From positions 785,910-849,909 of the forward strand of contig JACVVK020000295.1 of the NCBI GenBank assembly GCA_018292915.2: 64,000 nt of DNA. Reading direction: 5' to 3'. This DNA is from Batillaria attramentaria. Its lineage: Eukaryota; Mollusca; Gastropoda; Batillariidae. Position 1 is the first letter of the stretch; each line of letters starts with the position of its first letter. Position numbers and translations under genes: made by a program. This document shows, in pieces, positions 1 through 13,553 of the stretch. The notes under the pieces are model-generated. The model did not search any database and had not been told where the DNA came from. It saw only the letters and a list, made by a program, of their open reading frames with translations.

Positions 1-2849
1 AAACTGTGAATTACATGTAAACTCATTCCTGAACTGTAACAGTGTCTAACTATCAAAGGAGCAGTATTCTTTCTGATGATCTCAAAATTATGTTTTTAAG
101 GGGGGGGCGTAAATCAAATTCATAGTTGTGCAAGAAAACACCGGAGCACAATTTAGTTTCTCAACAACAAAAAAATGCTTTCAAAGAAGTACATGATCTG
201 AGAACTTTTCTTCACATGTGCTGGCAAGACAATGGTCAGAAAACACAAAAATTCTTCAAAGGCGGACTTTTACGAGGCATAAACCCTGGTAACTGTAAAA
301 AAGCAGCTATCACACAGCTCCTGAACATGAGGGTTAATGTGTATAGTGTACAGCACTTGTAGCAGTGTGATTAATTTGCCCAGTCCAACAGTGATATGAA
401 TTCAAAATCAGCGACCAGACCCTACAGAACAGAATGCTGTGAAAGGAAAGTGCTTCCGAGAATAATGCGCCTCCCTTCTTTTAACCAAGAAAAGTAGAAT
501 CTACTGTTCCCAGTGCAGCAATTTAACCAGTGAGATCCACGGATTGTAAAGTCTTGTAAGAGTTTAGATCTATCTTCCAAATATGTCAAGGGTCTGCGTA
601 TAAAGGAGAGATTTCTCTAAGACACCACACATGAAAAATCTTGTGTTTCACACACAGAGCAAATTCTTCCAAGTTTTCTCACCAATAGGAGAGGTCAACG
701 GAACTTATGTTCAATGTTTACCCACTGTATGCTATGCCTGTCAGGAAATACGGCATCCATACAAGTACTCTCAGCGCCTAGCAGCCACAACACCGTCATA
801 GGATTTCTGAATCTTGAGTTTTCAGATCTGTGTGCTTTCATCTGATTTACACCAACCACCTGAAACTGTCCATAAACAATAGCACAGAAAGCAGTAATAT
901 TAATATTATTATGACACATTCTTCCTTCCTTGGCTAACACGTACACTACCAAACTCCTGGCTACAATTTTCTTTGGCAAACATGAAGAAACTCCTCTGCC
1001 ACCCATAAAACATGTGCCAGTAACTGTGACCCGTTCTCGCAAAAGGAACCATAAGTCGCGCTAAGCTGAATGCCGCTAAATGAGTGTTGCGGGTCAGCAT
1101 GGCTGCCTGGTGGGTAGCCAACTTCAACTGCTGATATCTCTGTCAATTTTAGTAGTACAGGTTGCCTTCTTATATTGAAATAAACTGCATAACCAGTAGA
1201 TTGCAGTGATATACATATCTCAAAATTGACAAATTTCAACTTATGGTCCCTTTTGTGAGGACGGGTCACAAATCAAAAATGTGTTCTAATATAGATTCAC
1301 ATTCTGTTTTTACTACAAGCTGCAGAGTATTTGTTGAAATCTTTTTGCAAGAGTCAAGTCTTTGGCACAGTTAATGTACAGGGCATTTTACACAAAGGCT
1401 TTGACAGCTAGCAATTTCAATGAAGTAACAGTAATGACATTCAGACACAAGCTGCTTTTTTTTTCTTTTTTTTTTTTTGGTTTCCATTTTTGTTGTTGTT
1501 GTTGCTCTTTTGAGTTCTTTTTTCTTCCATACTAAACTGTCTCTGAAGACACTCTGATTCATATTTATTTGATGAAAGTTGTTCACAACCTACAACATGT
1601 GAAAATAAGTTTCACTTTGTGATTTTTTTTTCCCCAAATGTGAAGGAATAATGTGCTCAAAGTTTTTTTTTAAAAACTACACACTTGATAGAGTCTGAAA
1701 ACTAGCATGACAAACCCGCACATTTCAACATATAAATCATTAAATGGGAGCTGAATTTGACTCCTGCTTTATAAAAAAAAACAAAAAAACATTAATCTGT
1801 TGGAGCACAACATGGGAGAATTTGTTTCACAACTCACCTGCATGAATGAGTGTGTGTGTGTGTGGGGAGAGGGGGGGAAGGGGGGTGGGGAAGGGGGGGG
1901 GGGGGGGCAGGCACACACACACACAAAAAAAAACCAGTGTATGTATGCTGACAAAGTGAAAAGCAAACTGGAATGTTTCTTTCAAAAGCCTTCCAATAAA
2001 GCTTGGAAAGCTGTAAAAATAAATCTCCGAGCATGCAAAACAATGCTCAGCTTGAGAAATCTTGAGAAATCCTTTCAGAAAAAAAAAAAAGACTGGCACA
2101 GAACAGATTTTTGTAATCTACTTCCACTATCCTACTTAAAGTACTAAATGCTAGTCTATTCACTCGAGCACAAAGAAAAACAAGACTAGATCGTTACCAA
2201 AAGAAAATCATTGTAAAAAAGAAAATGTGGCAAAGGATCTTGACCAAAGCAGCAAAATGTACAATGCGCACAGATTGCAGACTGCCACGTGGATATGTTT
2301 CCAGTGAAACCTTAATACAGGACCTGTCAACATACCCACAGACCCATCAGTTCTCTCCCTTCAAAAACCATGTTCTACAACTTGATGTATTTGTACCCTG
2401 CTACCACTCTTTATGTGTGGATAATCTGTTTAAAAAAAATAAGAGAACCAGATCCCGTACAAAAACATTTGATAATTATCAAATAAAACACTGTATCTCC
2501 AGGAAGAAAATCGTAAATCATGCAAGTACTTTCCGCACTAAATCCACAGCCCACGCCACGTAAATGAAGATTTTTAAAATATTGCTGTGTATGCAGTTAT
2601 CATGTAAGCCTACCCTGCAGTAACAGATTTTTGTTCCATATGGGTCGAAATGAAGGATATGGTATTTGATTTGTTGAGGATGGGTGCACTAAACTTAGCA
2701 TTTCCACTTTAGCTGTGTGTTCTCATACAGGAACACCAATACATGCAGATGCACACTTAATAATTTCTTGGTTTTCAAACAATACGGAAACTAGCAGAGG
2801 AGAGACGTGGTACCAGAGTTAACATCCACATAATTTTTCATTTTTCAAA
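1..2849. other. 3' flank and 3' UTR side of the Rab11-FIP gene
   Basis: No coding exon is supported here. The stretch is AT-rich, with T-runs (about 1460 and 1624), a GT/G-rich tract at 1851-1908, and short frames with no protein-like content. On the minus strand this is downstream of the Rab11-FIP stop codon, so part of it is probably 3' UTR. A possible minus-strand AATAAA lies at 1564-1569. Confidence 0.5.
1564..1569 (-). promoter_or_regulatory. Possible polyadenylation signal of the Rab11-FIP gene
   Basis: A minus-strand AATAAA lies about 1.7 kb below the stop codon of the minus-strand Rab11-FIP gene. The distance would be ordinary for an animal 3' UTR. I cannot exclude other signals, and no transcript data are available. 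Confidence 0.25.
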
Positions 2850-3295
2850 CAGCATGGAACATGCCAAGCACAATCCCAGAAGAATTGTGAACAGTTTCAA
2901 GTCTTCATCTGTGATGTTGATCACTGGGCAGTGAAGCATGCCAGGCACAATCTCAGAAGAGTTAGGAAGGGTTTCATGGCTTCATCTGTGATGCGTCGCT
3001 GGACAGTGAAGTATGTCAGGCACAATCCCAGAAGAGTTATGAATGATTTGCATGATGCATCGCTGCGCAGTGAAGCATGCGAGGCACAAGCCTTGTGAAT
3101 GGTTTATCTGTGAAGTATGGCTGGGCAGTGAAATGCGAGGCATGGTCTCCGAGGAGCTCTGAACAGTTTTAGATCTTTATCAGTGATGCACTGCAGGGCA
3201 GTGAAAGATGTGCGGCATGATCCCACTCCCAACAAGAGTGCGAAGAGTTTATCTGTGCTGCATGGGAGGCCGGTGACGATGAAGAATGCGAGGTT
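2850..3295. repeat. Decayed minisatellite overlapping the Rab11-FIP 3' end
   Basis: About six diverged units of 58-75 bp can be aligned on the motif gggcagtgaagcatgcgagg. They recur near 2926, 3001, 3065, 3123, 3196 and 3264. Each carries a cacaatcccagaagagtt-like block and a tcatctgtgatg-like block. The last unit lies inside the final coding exon, so the stop codon and about the last twelve codons of the Rab11-FIP protein fall in repeat-derived sequence. Confidence 0.75.
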
Positions 3296-3407
3296 GTGTC
3301 TCCATGACCCGCACCAGGAGGTCGTCAATGTAGTTCTCCAGATCTTTGATGTACTGGTCCTTTCGGATCAGCTGTGCTTTGTTCTGGATCACGATACGCA
3401 GCAACTC
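3249..3407 (-). CDS. RAB11FIP: Rab11-FIP exon 11: Rab11-binding domain and stop
   Basis: The acceptor is TTTATGCAG and the exon starts in phase 0 with GAG TTG CTG. It encodes 52 residues and a TAA stop at 3251-3249. The helix ELLRIVIQNKAQLIRKDQ continues to YIDDLLVRVMETQPRIL, the conserved FIP Rab11/Rab25-binding motif. The last residues, HRHRPPMQHR, have no family counterpart and are read from a minisatellite unit. Confidence 0.92.
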   Translation of the reverse strand, partial: ELLRIVIQNKAQLIRKDQYIKDLENYIDDLLVRVMETQPRILHRHRPPMQHR

Positions 3408-6400
3408 CTGCATAAATAAAGGTGTCGTCATCATCATCATAAAAAGCTGAACATGAAGAGGTTACCTCTGGTCACTTGTCTGCTATCAACAGATATGACC
3501 AAACTTCTGTGTATGTCTGTCTTTACTGAGACACATCAATGAATACCACAAACTGCATTTACGACCCAAAAGTCAACCAGTAACCCTAAGCCAAGCAAAC
3601 AGCATGTTCTGACCGACAAAAAACCTACAACACACCAAAAAATCAAACTGCAGTATTCACACACACTTATGTCCACAAGCTTCATTTTAGAGTTAGTGCC
3701 ATAAAACAATTTCTGTCTTGCTCCCAGCAAAATCTCGTCCAGGATACACAGCAGTCACCTTACCCCTGAATAACTGCGAACCATGCAGCCAGCTAAATGT
3801 AACTGGCACGCAAGTAATTCACCGAGTGGTTAATAGCACATTACCTCTTTGTTCATGTTTTTGAAGACAGAAAACAGGTCGTCAGGTATTTCTGTTCTGG
3901 AGGAGTCGCTAGGATCTGACAGACTGTCGTCATAGAGACCAGACAATCGACCCTCCAGTCCTTGCACTGTGTAGCGACGTCCAGCTGCAAAGGAATTTCT
4001 TTTTTCAATTTAAAACAATTATCTTTGTTTAAAAAAAAAAAAAAAATTGGCACTGGGCTTTGACAAATTTGGAAATGTGTTTTGCTTTAAGAATTATGCA
4101 CTCAACTACACAGGTAAAAGTTGGTTACGGCCAGGTGTGTCCCTCTTTGAAGAAAGATTTCCTTCATGCAGCAAAGTGAAGATTAGTAGAACATAAGCGC
4201 AAATAACATCGCTGCACCTACCTTGCCGATACATCTGCAGCCGATCCCTTTTAGAACGTTTTCTCATTTTCACCTCCCCATTCAAGTACACGTGCCCACT
4301 GCTGGACAACTTTTTCCTGTGAGCAGACAAGCTCCCTCGATCGAACTGCAACGAGCCGTTAGTAATCGTCTCTGACCTGGGGGTTTCCATATACTCTCCA
4401 TCCCCTGCCTCCATGGATACAGGAGTTCCCTCCCTTGAGCCCCCATCAGGCTTGCGGACGTTCGGCATGGAGCCACTGTCTCTACGATCCATGGAAGAGC
4501 CGTCTACAGTTTGCCGAATGCGTACACCGCGGGGTGGGGGACGCGGTCGTCGTCTCCGCACACCTTCCCCGTCAGACGAAGACGATTCCTCAGGTTCCGT
4601 TCTCTCCCGAATGCTTTCGTAACGCGCGTGCTCTCGCCTCAACACTGAGTCAAGGTATGTGGGGTTGGTGGAGATGGGAATGCGAGGCGGAGGGTACGGC
4701 CGAGCAGCGTGTTCACGGATGGTTAGCGTCATGTCATCTTGTGATGAAGGCCGGACTTGGTAAGGAGGTGGTGGTTGCGAGGAAGGCAGCTCTACCATGC
4801 TACGCCTGTTTCCGGCAATGTTGTACAATGACTGGCTTCTCACATCCTCTGAAAGACAAAAATCAGAATGTGAAAAATGAAAAAAACAACAACAACAAAA
4901 CAACAACCCAGACAAGCCTTATTCATCGCTAATGAGAAACAGAGTGTCTGTTTGAATGCATATACACATGAATCATGAACATATACACATAAATACTACA
5001 CTCACCTTTGACATGTAGTGGACTAAGGCACCAGGTTGACATTGAAATATCAAGACTTCTGAACATGGTTAAAAAACACAAATCTATTCCCAAATGTTTG
5101 GCTGGAGAGCCGTTTTCTTGTCTGCTGTCCTCTAAACATATTGAGCACTGTTTGGGACCCCGATTTTGTTTCCCTAATATGTTGGCAGTATTCTTCATTC
5201 TGATAATTCTTAGAATGTTCCAGCAATGACATGTCTTAGAGGGAAAACTTCACAGACAGCCACAAAGGAAGGCATCTTTATGTACGTACCTGCCTGCTCC
5301 ATACTGTTGAGTGTAATGACCTGTCCGCGATCAAGCGACATCGATTTCATATAGGCGGCAGACATGCTGTAGCTTCGTGTTAGGCCCTCCTGTCACAATT
5401 GGAGAAAGAATCATGATTTTGTGCTTTCAAAATTTATTTTAGAATTATCCATGTATGGATCTGTGTGAGACAGACACGGACCTTTTCAGTTAATATTTAG
5501 GAGAAATACGTGACAGATAATCATTACGTAACAGCAGGGTATGTAGCTATTTTTGAATGCTTCAGACCAGTGTTGATGTGGTATGCTTTCCCACCAGACT
5601 CAGTCCCACATCTATTTCAAAAACTGTGTTCACACTTAAGCATCACATTTTTTTTTTCTTCCCCACAGCACAATATAATCATATGACGATAACCCAACAA
5701 AAGAAAAAGTCAGACGTTTTAGGTATCGACACGAACAGGAGACTTGATAAAATTTCTGACATAAATGTTTATAGCTTATGAATGTGCATGCAGCTGCATC
5801 ACACGAACTGAGAAAATCCAGATACAGAAGCAAAGTGTTGAAAGGAATCATTCTAACAAAAGGCAAATACACAAGTTCACAGCTTCATATCCATGGGTAC
5901 GATAATAGGGTAAGTGTCCTGGCTGATCGTAAAAGTATACATTTGTCCCGAATATTGTCCACTGTGGAGTACAAATGATAAAACCTATGTCCACCTTGGT
6001 AAGGAAGTAATTGGACATTTTGAAAATGAATAGATGTGCGATACAGCATATGAAGTTGTGCAAGTTGCAATGCACATACTGTGTGTTGTCATTGTACAGC
6101 CAGATGATCTTGATATATATTGATCTGTGTGCTATACATTGTACATACACATTTATTCTGGGATTATTAAAACCAGGCACCCTGTTGATCCTGTAATATT
6201 TGTGCAGAACATAAGGTAATTGTACTTCCTGTGTAAAATAAAGTGAACAGTCCAACACACACTGGTTATATGTATACATAATTTATGTAACCTGTGTATT
6301 TGTTAAAAATGTGCCCCCCAAGTGCAGCCGAATGAATTATCGGAATACAGTATTAAAAGTCGCATCCCACTAACAGACCACAGTGAATACAGTCGTGTAC

Positions 6401-9400
6401 TTTATATTGCTCAGTGCATGTGTGGGAAATAAACATCGGACAACACTGAAGAGCACAGCACAACAATCCATGAACAACAAAGACAGTGAACAGAGAAAGG
6501 GAAAGCTCTCATACTAGTCATAGTATTTTTTGCTTGCAATTTATTATTATTATTATCATCTTAGCAACACCTTTCTTCTCTACACTAGTTCAGCTGACAA
6601 AATCTGAAGAGAAGAGCTGCTTTGCATGGAAAGCTTGAGGCAAATCGGAGCAATACCTAATGTCAGTTTTTTGTGTATCTAACATGCACACACAACAATG
6701 CAACTTTCAGAAAGAAAGAAAGAAAAAAGACACTTGCATCTCTACAGAGGACAGGGCTAGGGCAAAGCAGCTTGACTTGTTGGTTGACACAATAAGTAAA
6801 CCATCAGCTTGAGACGAAATCTGAGCCTCGTGAGAACCTTTTCATTATACCTTACAGCAACTGTGCACATATGTCCTAAATATTTTGACAAAAAATTTGG
6901 ACGTAAAAGATTCAAATCACCAGCAACATTATATTTATTTGATAGGTTAGTATGAATATAAGTCTATTCAAACAACAGGTACTAATCCTGTGACACTTCT
7001 CTCAAAAGTACACTAGAACACAAATGATGTGCGATGACCAGAGGTCACATTTAAAATGGATTTTTGATGATCTACCGGCAAAAATGAAGCACACAATCAC
7101 ATGCGCAAAACACAAATCAAACAACATGTTTTGTAAACCCATCTAAGTTCAGCTCCCAGGTAAAGCATGTCAACCACTACAAGCAAAAAGCAAACCAAAT
7201 GATTTTTAAAGATGATGCGACCAAAACGGCAAAGAAAGAAAAGAAAAAAAAAAAAAAAAATAAGGTGCTACATATATACAAGCCAGTGATACATGAAAAA
7301 CCGCCATCCCCACCACCCCATCTTATTTAAAAAAAAAAAAAAAAACCCGCATAGGCAAAAGAAAGAAAAGAAGGGAAGGAAAAAAAATCACACTGAAGCG
7401 AAAACCACAACAAAAAATGGACTCCACTCATGATGAGGACTACCTCGGTCGAATCTGTCCACGTATGATCAAGATCTAATGCTGGAAACGAGACAGCAGG
7501 AAGGGTGGACGGAGGAGCTCCTTTAGATGGAGGGACATTAGTTCCCTTCTGCACATACACTTTAGGCTGAGAGACGGAAGAGATATTGGAATGAGTCAAG
7601 ACAAGGCGGTGCATGTGTCAGAGAAAAAGGAAATGTATATTACCAGTACCATACCAGCATTCCCCAAGTAGCAAAGCAAACAAACAAATTAATGTACAGC
7701 TTATTCGGTCAACTTCTAAAAATACTATATGTACAGCTAGAAAGGAGGGGTTGCCCAAATTACATGCAGGTTGATGTGCCGGTAGTCTGGCAGCCATTTT
7801 AGCCAACAAAGGGAAGTAACTTAGCAGGTTGACAGACCTACATAATGCACTCATCTTCATCTGAACTGTTTGCGCTGTCTTTGCTTTGCAAAACCTCTCA
7901 GAAATTCTCTGAGCGCTGCTCTTTACAATAAATCATATCTGTCTCAGTCTAGGAAGTCAAAACAACCCATGAGCCAAACGAAGAGCAACCTAGAACACAC
8001 TGGAAAAATCAGAAAATAAAAGTCAGTAAAGGTTCAGAAAAGCTACCCCAAAGTAACTAAGATGTGGTTTCTACCTCAGGAACATCCTGCAGGGATGAGT
8101 GATTCTGGTTTTGATGTCTGTCGGTTTTCCCACCCTCAGGGTCCTTTCGATTCTCACGAAAAGATTTGCTGCGTGTGAATTTCAGCTTGTCACCTGCGGG
8201 ACACAGTAAATGTGCTTAGCCATGTTGCAAGACATTGTCTACTGCGATTTCTGTTTTGTTGATGTTTGTTTCTGAAGCTTGATCAGCATGAATTCTACTC
8301 TGCATGCACAGCACTACAAGAATTCTATAAACAGAGAATAAACAAACTCACATTATTTCAAACACTGTCTCCGAGATTAAGACATGGCACGACACAATTT
8401 TCAAATCAAGACACATCATTATGTTTGAGAATACGATATCGGTCTCTCAAATTCAAAGCTGTCAAAAATCTTCCCGTTTATTCTTCATTTATTCTTTCAT
8501 CACAGTATCATCTTACCAACAGCTGTGGCAAGATTGCGAATGGACGAAGACCGCTTCTTCAGGCCTGAACCAAAGTCAACTCGACTGTGACAGTGAAAGG
8601 TGACCTTCACCTCAATTTCTCCGCGGTACTTTATTGTCTGGTCCCTTGGATGGCTTTGCTTTGAGTGGCACCCATCTGTGTGGACATAAACTAAACCATG
8701 CACATGTCAACATTCATGAAGACATCACTGTTTGGAGATGAAAATTTTAAAAATCTTATCACACTGAATGATCCTTAGTACCCAAAACAGGGCTCCCACT
8801 GTCAAAGGAACTGTTGTTTTTTTGTTGTTGTTTTTCACAGGAATCCTTAAACCCCCAGAAAATAGTAGCATTTTCACGTCTGTTGTTTTCAACAGTAGCA
8901 GTGCATTCCTAATATTTAAATGCGAGTAGCACTGCATTTATCCATTAGTTGTTTATGAAACAATAGAGCCGATAATCAATCAGGTAACAACTCTACACCT
9001 TATCTGAATGCTCTAGACATCTGAATGCTCATACATCAAACATGGCTTTACAAGAGAGCAACTGCTATAGGAACTACGGAATCATGGTAACATTTTTTTT
9101 TCTGCACCATTTTGATCGCCCACCACCCCTCGCTAAAGTCAACATTGAACTGTCCTACTCTACCAGTTCTTGGACTAACAGTAACACCTACTGGCTTTTG
9201 GGCTTGTCCTGAATTTTTTGCTCCCACAGTGGAATGGTGGCGAAGCCGAGGAAATCGTCCGAGAGCACCCCTCGGTTGAACACTTGCACCTCAATCTCTG
9301 AGTGCATGTGTGGGATTGGGCTGCAAAAAGATACGATCCTTTACACATACAAAGTGACCACTGTGCAGGATAAAGGTAGGGTGGGGTGGGTGGGTGTTTG

Positions 9401-10872
9401 GGAGTTTAACATCCTTTTCCACCACATAATCGTGATATCAAAGACGAGGCAACGAGAAAAAGGCCAGCACAATATTTGGCCCGAGCTGGGATTCGAACTC
9501 ACGACCCGAGCATTGAAAGTCCAACGCTCTACCACTCGGCTATACCGGCTTCCCAACAAAGGTAGGGGGAGACAAGACCAAGCCAAACAACAATCACAAA
9601 AACACTTGACATGAACACACGTAAAAATTTTGTCTTCCAATCTTCCAAATTTACTATAAGCCCCACCCCCCACCCCCCTACTTTTGATTTGTCACCTATA
9701 CTACTGGCCATACATATAAATGACAAGTAAAGAAAAAAAGTGATGACACTGTAATGGCAATGTGTTTGATTTTCAAGGCAGTAACTAACAGTGGAACGCA
9801 CCTTGTCTAATCAAATAAGTTTCTATGGTATGTAAGTAAAAGTAAAACAAACACCGGCCCCCGTAATGTAGTGGTTAGCACTTCGGACCATGGACCGGGA
9901 GACCCGGGTTCGAATCCCAGCCGAGACAAGCGGGATTTTTCCTACCTAGGTCAGCTCCTACCCAGAGCGGGTGTGCTATGGGCCCAGTGGGGAGGCTGTT
10001 GCCACACAGCCGAGTTTCACCCACTTCACGGGTGCGACTTTGGGGGTGCTTCCCTTGGTATGACACGTCTTATGATGTGGATGATTACACGGCCGGCACC
10101 GCAGGTGCCGTAGTTCCCGGGCCTGGTGAACGCTGGGATATTTATGACAGGAAGCGTGGAATGCGGCCCTGTCCCGCAGTCCCAAACCACATGGACCTCC
10201 ATAGCATCATCTTACCATCATCCTCATCTCCATCATCATGCATAATAAAAATTGCCCCAGCCTTCGAGCCCTCCGTGGATTCCACCCATGACCTGGGAGG
10301 AACACCGCTAGAGCTGGCAAAAAGAGTTGGGGCAGCAAAAAAAAAAAAAAAAAAAAACAAACGAAAAAGAAAATTTTAAGGCCAGAAAACACACAAAACA
10401 CACTGCACATGTTGAACAGCACTCACAGATCACACTCCTCAAACCACTCTGGGTTGCGGGCATTTTTGATGGTGGATGTCTGGTATTTCTCCTTGCCCAA
10501 CTGTATGGTCACAAAGACATCATTGTTGCCTGAAACACACACACACAAAAAACAGACAATCACCACAATGTACGTATATCATCCTGTGTCAGCAGGAATA
10601 TCTAGCAATGGCGAAACTGATCACACTGCTATTAATCATGCACAGCAGAAACTCTTCTTGTATTCATAAATTCTGCATTTGTAAGTATAATGCAACTGTG
10701 TTAGGCAAGTAACACCAATTAATGTGGCTCTCTTTGCCCCCCCCCCCCCCCCAACCTGTTAATATCAGGGATCCCTAATAGAATTGCTAAAAAGACAAGA
10801 AATCGGCATTCCGCCAAAGTATGGTACATGTACCCAGCTGGTAAGTCCCCCAGCCTGTAGTGTCTACCGACC

Positions 10873-10938
<66 letters not shown>

Positions 10939-10967
10939 AGCAATCACACACACACACAGACAAGCAA

Positions 10968-11018
<51 letters not shown>

Positions 11019-12922
11019 GATAAGATAAAGTTCCTGCAATCCCCTGGCTGGGGGAGGTTGGGGGGGGGGGGGGTTTGCAGATTGGAGGACAAATAAACTA
11101 CAGCGAGGCAGTAGTGGGATAGAGCCAAGTGCAGGAAGAGGACAGCTGTTACAGCAAAAGCTAAAAGCAACTTCCACCTGTGCGTGCTACGCACACATTA
11201 CTGAAGCTAACCACAGCTGAAATGCATGCATGTAACCGCACGCGCCTGCCGATAGATGATGATCACCATTTTGCACGGTTGATCTATACAACTCATGAGG
11301 CGTTGCTGAAACATGTTTCAAAGTAATTAGTAAAATGACACATGACATTGACACAGTCCGTTTTGCAACAGCATGCACGTATTGACTGAAACTCTGCGTG
11401 CGTGCGTGAGTGAGCATGAGTGTGTGTGCGTGCGTGTGTGGGGGGGGGGGGGGGAGGGGTGGGGGTGGGGGGGTCAGTGTGGCAAGATTATAAGTGTCTA
11501 CGAAAAAGTTCCCACTCCATATATAACCTGCCTATTACTAGCTCTGTGGCGCTGTGGTCCCGCTGTTCACACTGCCTTTCAATGCAAGAAACTAAAACCT
11601 ACTGCATCCCATTCTGTGAACACTTCAAACACCAGGAGGGGCCGATGAAACGGGGTAATGGGAAGAGTATGACCGGCGCTATTAAAAATGTCTGTTTCCT
11701 AAATGTCTAAAACTATTACAAATGCTAAATCAGTTCAGTATCCCCCCCCCCCCCACCAGATATGCTGACTTATCGTGTCATTGGTGTACCCCTAACCTGT
11801 ATTACACACATCAATTTAGATACCACCGGTGAGCGTGTGACTAGCACATAATTTTATGCAAGATCGCCAAAACTTCGGGAAGGCAGAGCGGTACATGAAC
11901 TATCTCTGTTACGACATGCATGTGTGTCTCTGGGAAGAGTTATGAATTATCAGTGACACGGTTTTGATCTCATCTTGTGTAACTTTGAGAGCGTCTATAC
12001 ATCATAGTCACAGCGGCTGTCCCACTCTGACGCCTCCCGCTCAAGTGATCCCACCTCAAGTGCTCCTACCTTGGCCTCGGCCTCATATCGGGGAAATACA
12101 TGTATACAGGTTACTTGTACTTCAGTCCTTCATGTCTCTGTCCATACGAATAACGGCCAGTAAACTCGGAGGTGCTAAAAATCGTGTAGGGTCAAACAGC
12201 GGTCACTTCGCGACCACTACTACACTGTACTGCCAAATTCTTTCATCCGGCAATCATTCTCATAGCCGATTTCGTCACTCTCAAGGGCGCCAGGAATAGT
12301 ATGTGACGTGCTCAGTTTGGGTTCGAGTGAGCGACTCTGTATTATCTACTTTTTATATCTCGATACGTCTGCATAGTCACGATCGTTAGCGACAGGTTTG
12401 CTCAATTCTCAGTGCACGTATTTGTATCGCATGTAGTGTGACTACTATCTATACTTTGTATTACCAATACTGCTGTCAGCGCATGTGGTGGGCGAGGTGG
12501 GGTGGGGTGGGTGGTTGGGAGTTTAACGCCCTTTTCCATCACGTAAGGGTGACACCAAAGACGGGGCAACGAAAAAAAGGCCAGCACAATATATCTGGCC
12601 CCAGCCGGGATTCGAACTCACGACCCGAGCACTGGGAGTCCAACGCTCCGGCTCCAGCTCATGTAGCGGCAGCAGTAAATATACGACACAACTAAGAGTA
12701 AAGTATTATCTTTAGTAGTAGCAATAGTGGTAGTACAAGTAGTAAGTAGCATATTAGTAATATGCTCAAATACGTAATATGCGAGGTGGACAGCATATTA
12801 TATGCAGCAGCTCCAAGATAGAGCACTTGTTACAAGACCAAAACCCAATCAAACCAGTTCTGACAGTCGGGTTTTTTTTGTTTGTTTTTTAAATAAACAT
12901 CAAAACATCACAAAAATAAAAC

Positions 12923-12978
<56 letters not shown>

Positions 12979-13473
12979 AATAAATAAATAAATAAAAAGC
13001 CAACCAAAACAAACAACAACAAACGTTACACTATTCTCCTCTGCGTTTTCTTCGACAAAATGTCAGCTACACTACGTGGCTCTTCGAACAATTCCCATCG
13101 CCATATCGGTTTCCGACGGCGTAATTACGGCTTGCCGATTCATTTGGCTCTAGCGTAAACGGACACAGAAAGAAGACAAACTGGCCCTTTGGTCACCATG
13201 GAAACGTTATACAGATTACTTCCAGCCCCATAAATATAAGACAGATCCAGTCTGAGACCCGTGCATGCAGACTGTCCATAAGCCGAGAGGGCTACGAATT
13301 GAACTTTTTAATTAATCATGTCGGGTTGAATGGGTCGTCCGTCTTGCTGTTCCCGTCTTATTGATTGCGGCAATTCAGGTCTCAAAACTGAAAGGCGCGA
13401 ACAAGCGGTGCGCCTTACGCAACTAGTGTTGAGTGGCACGTTCTGGCTGTCACGACGGAGTGTTTGGTACGTC

Positions 13474-13553
<80 letters not shown>

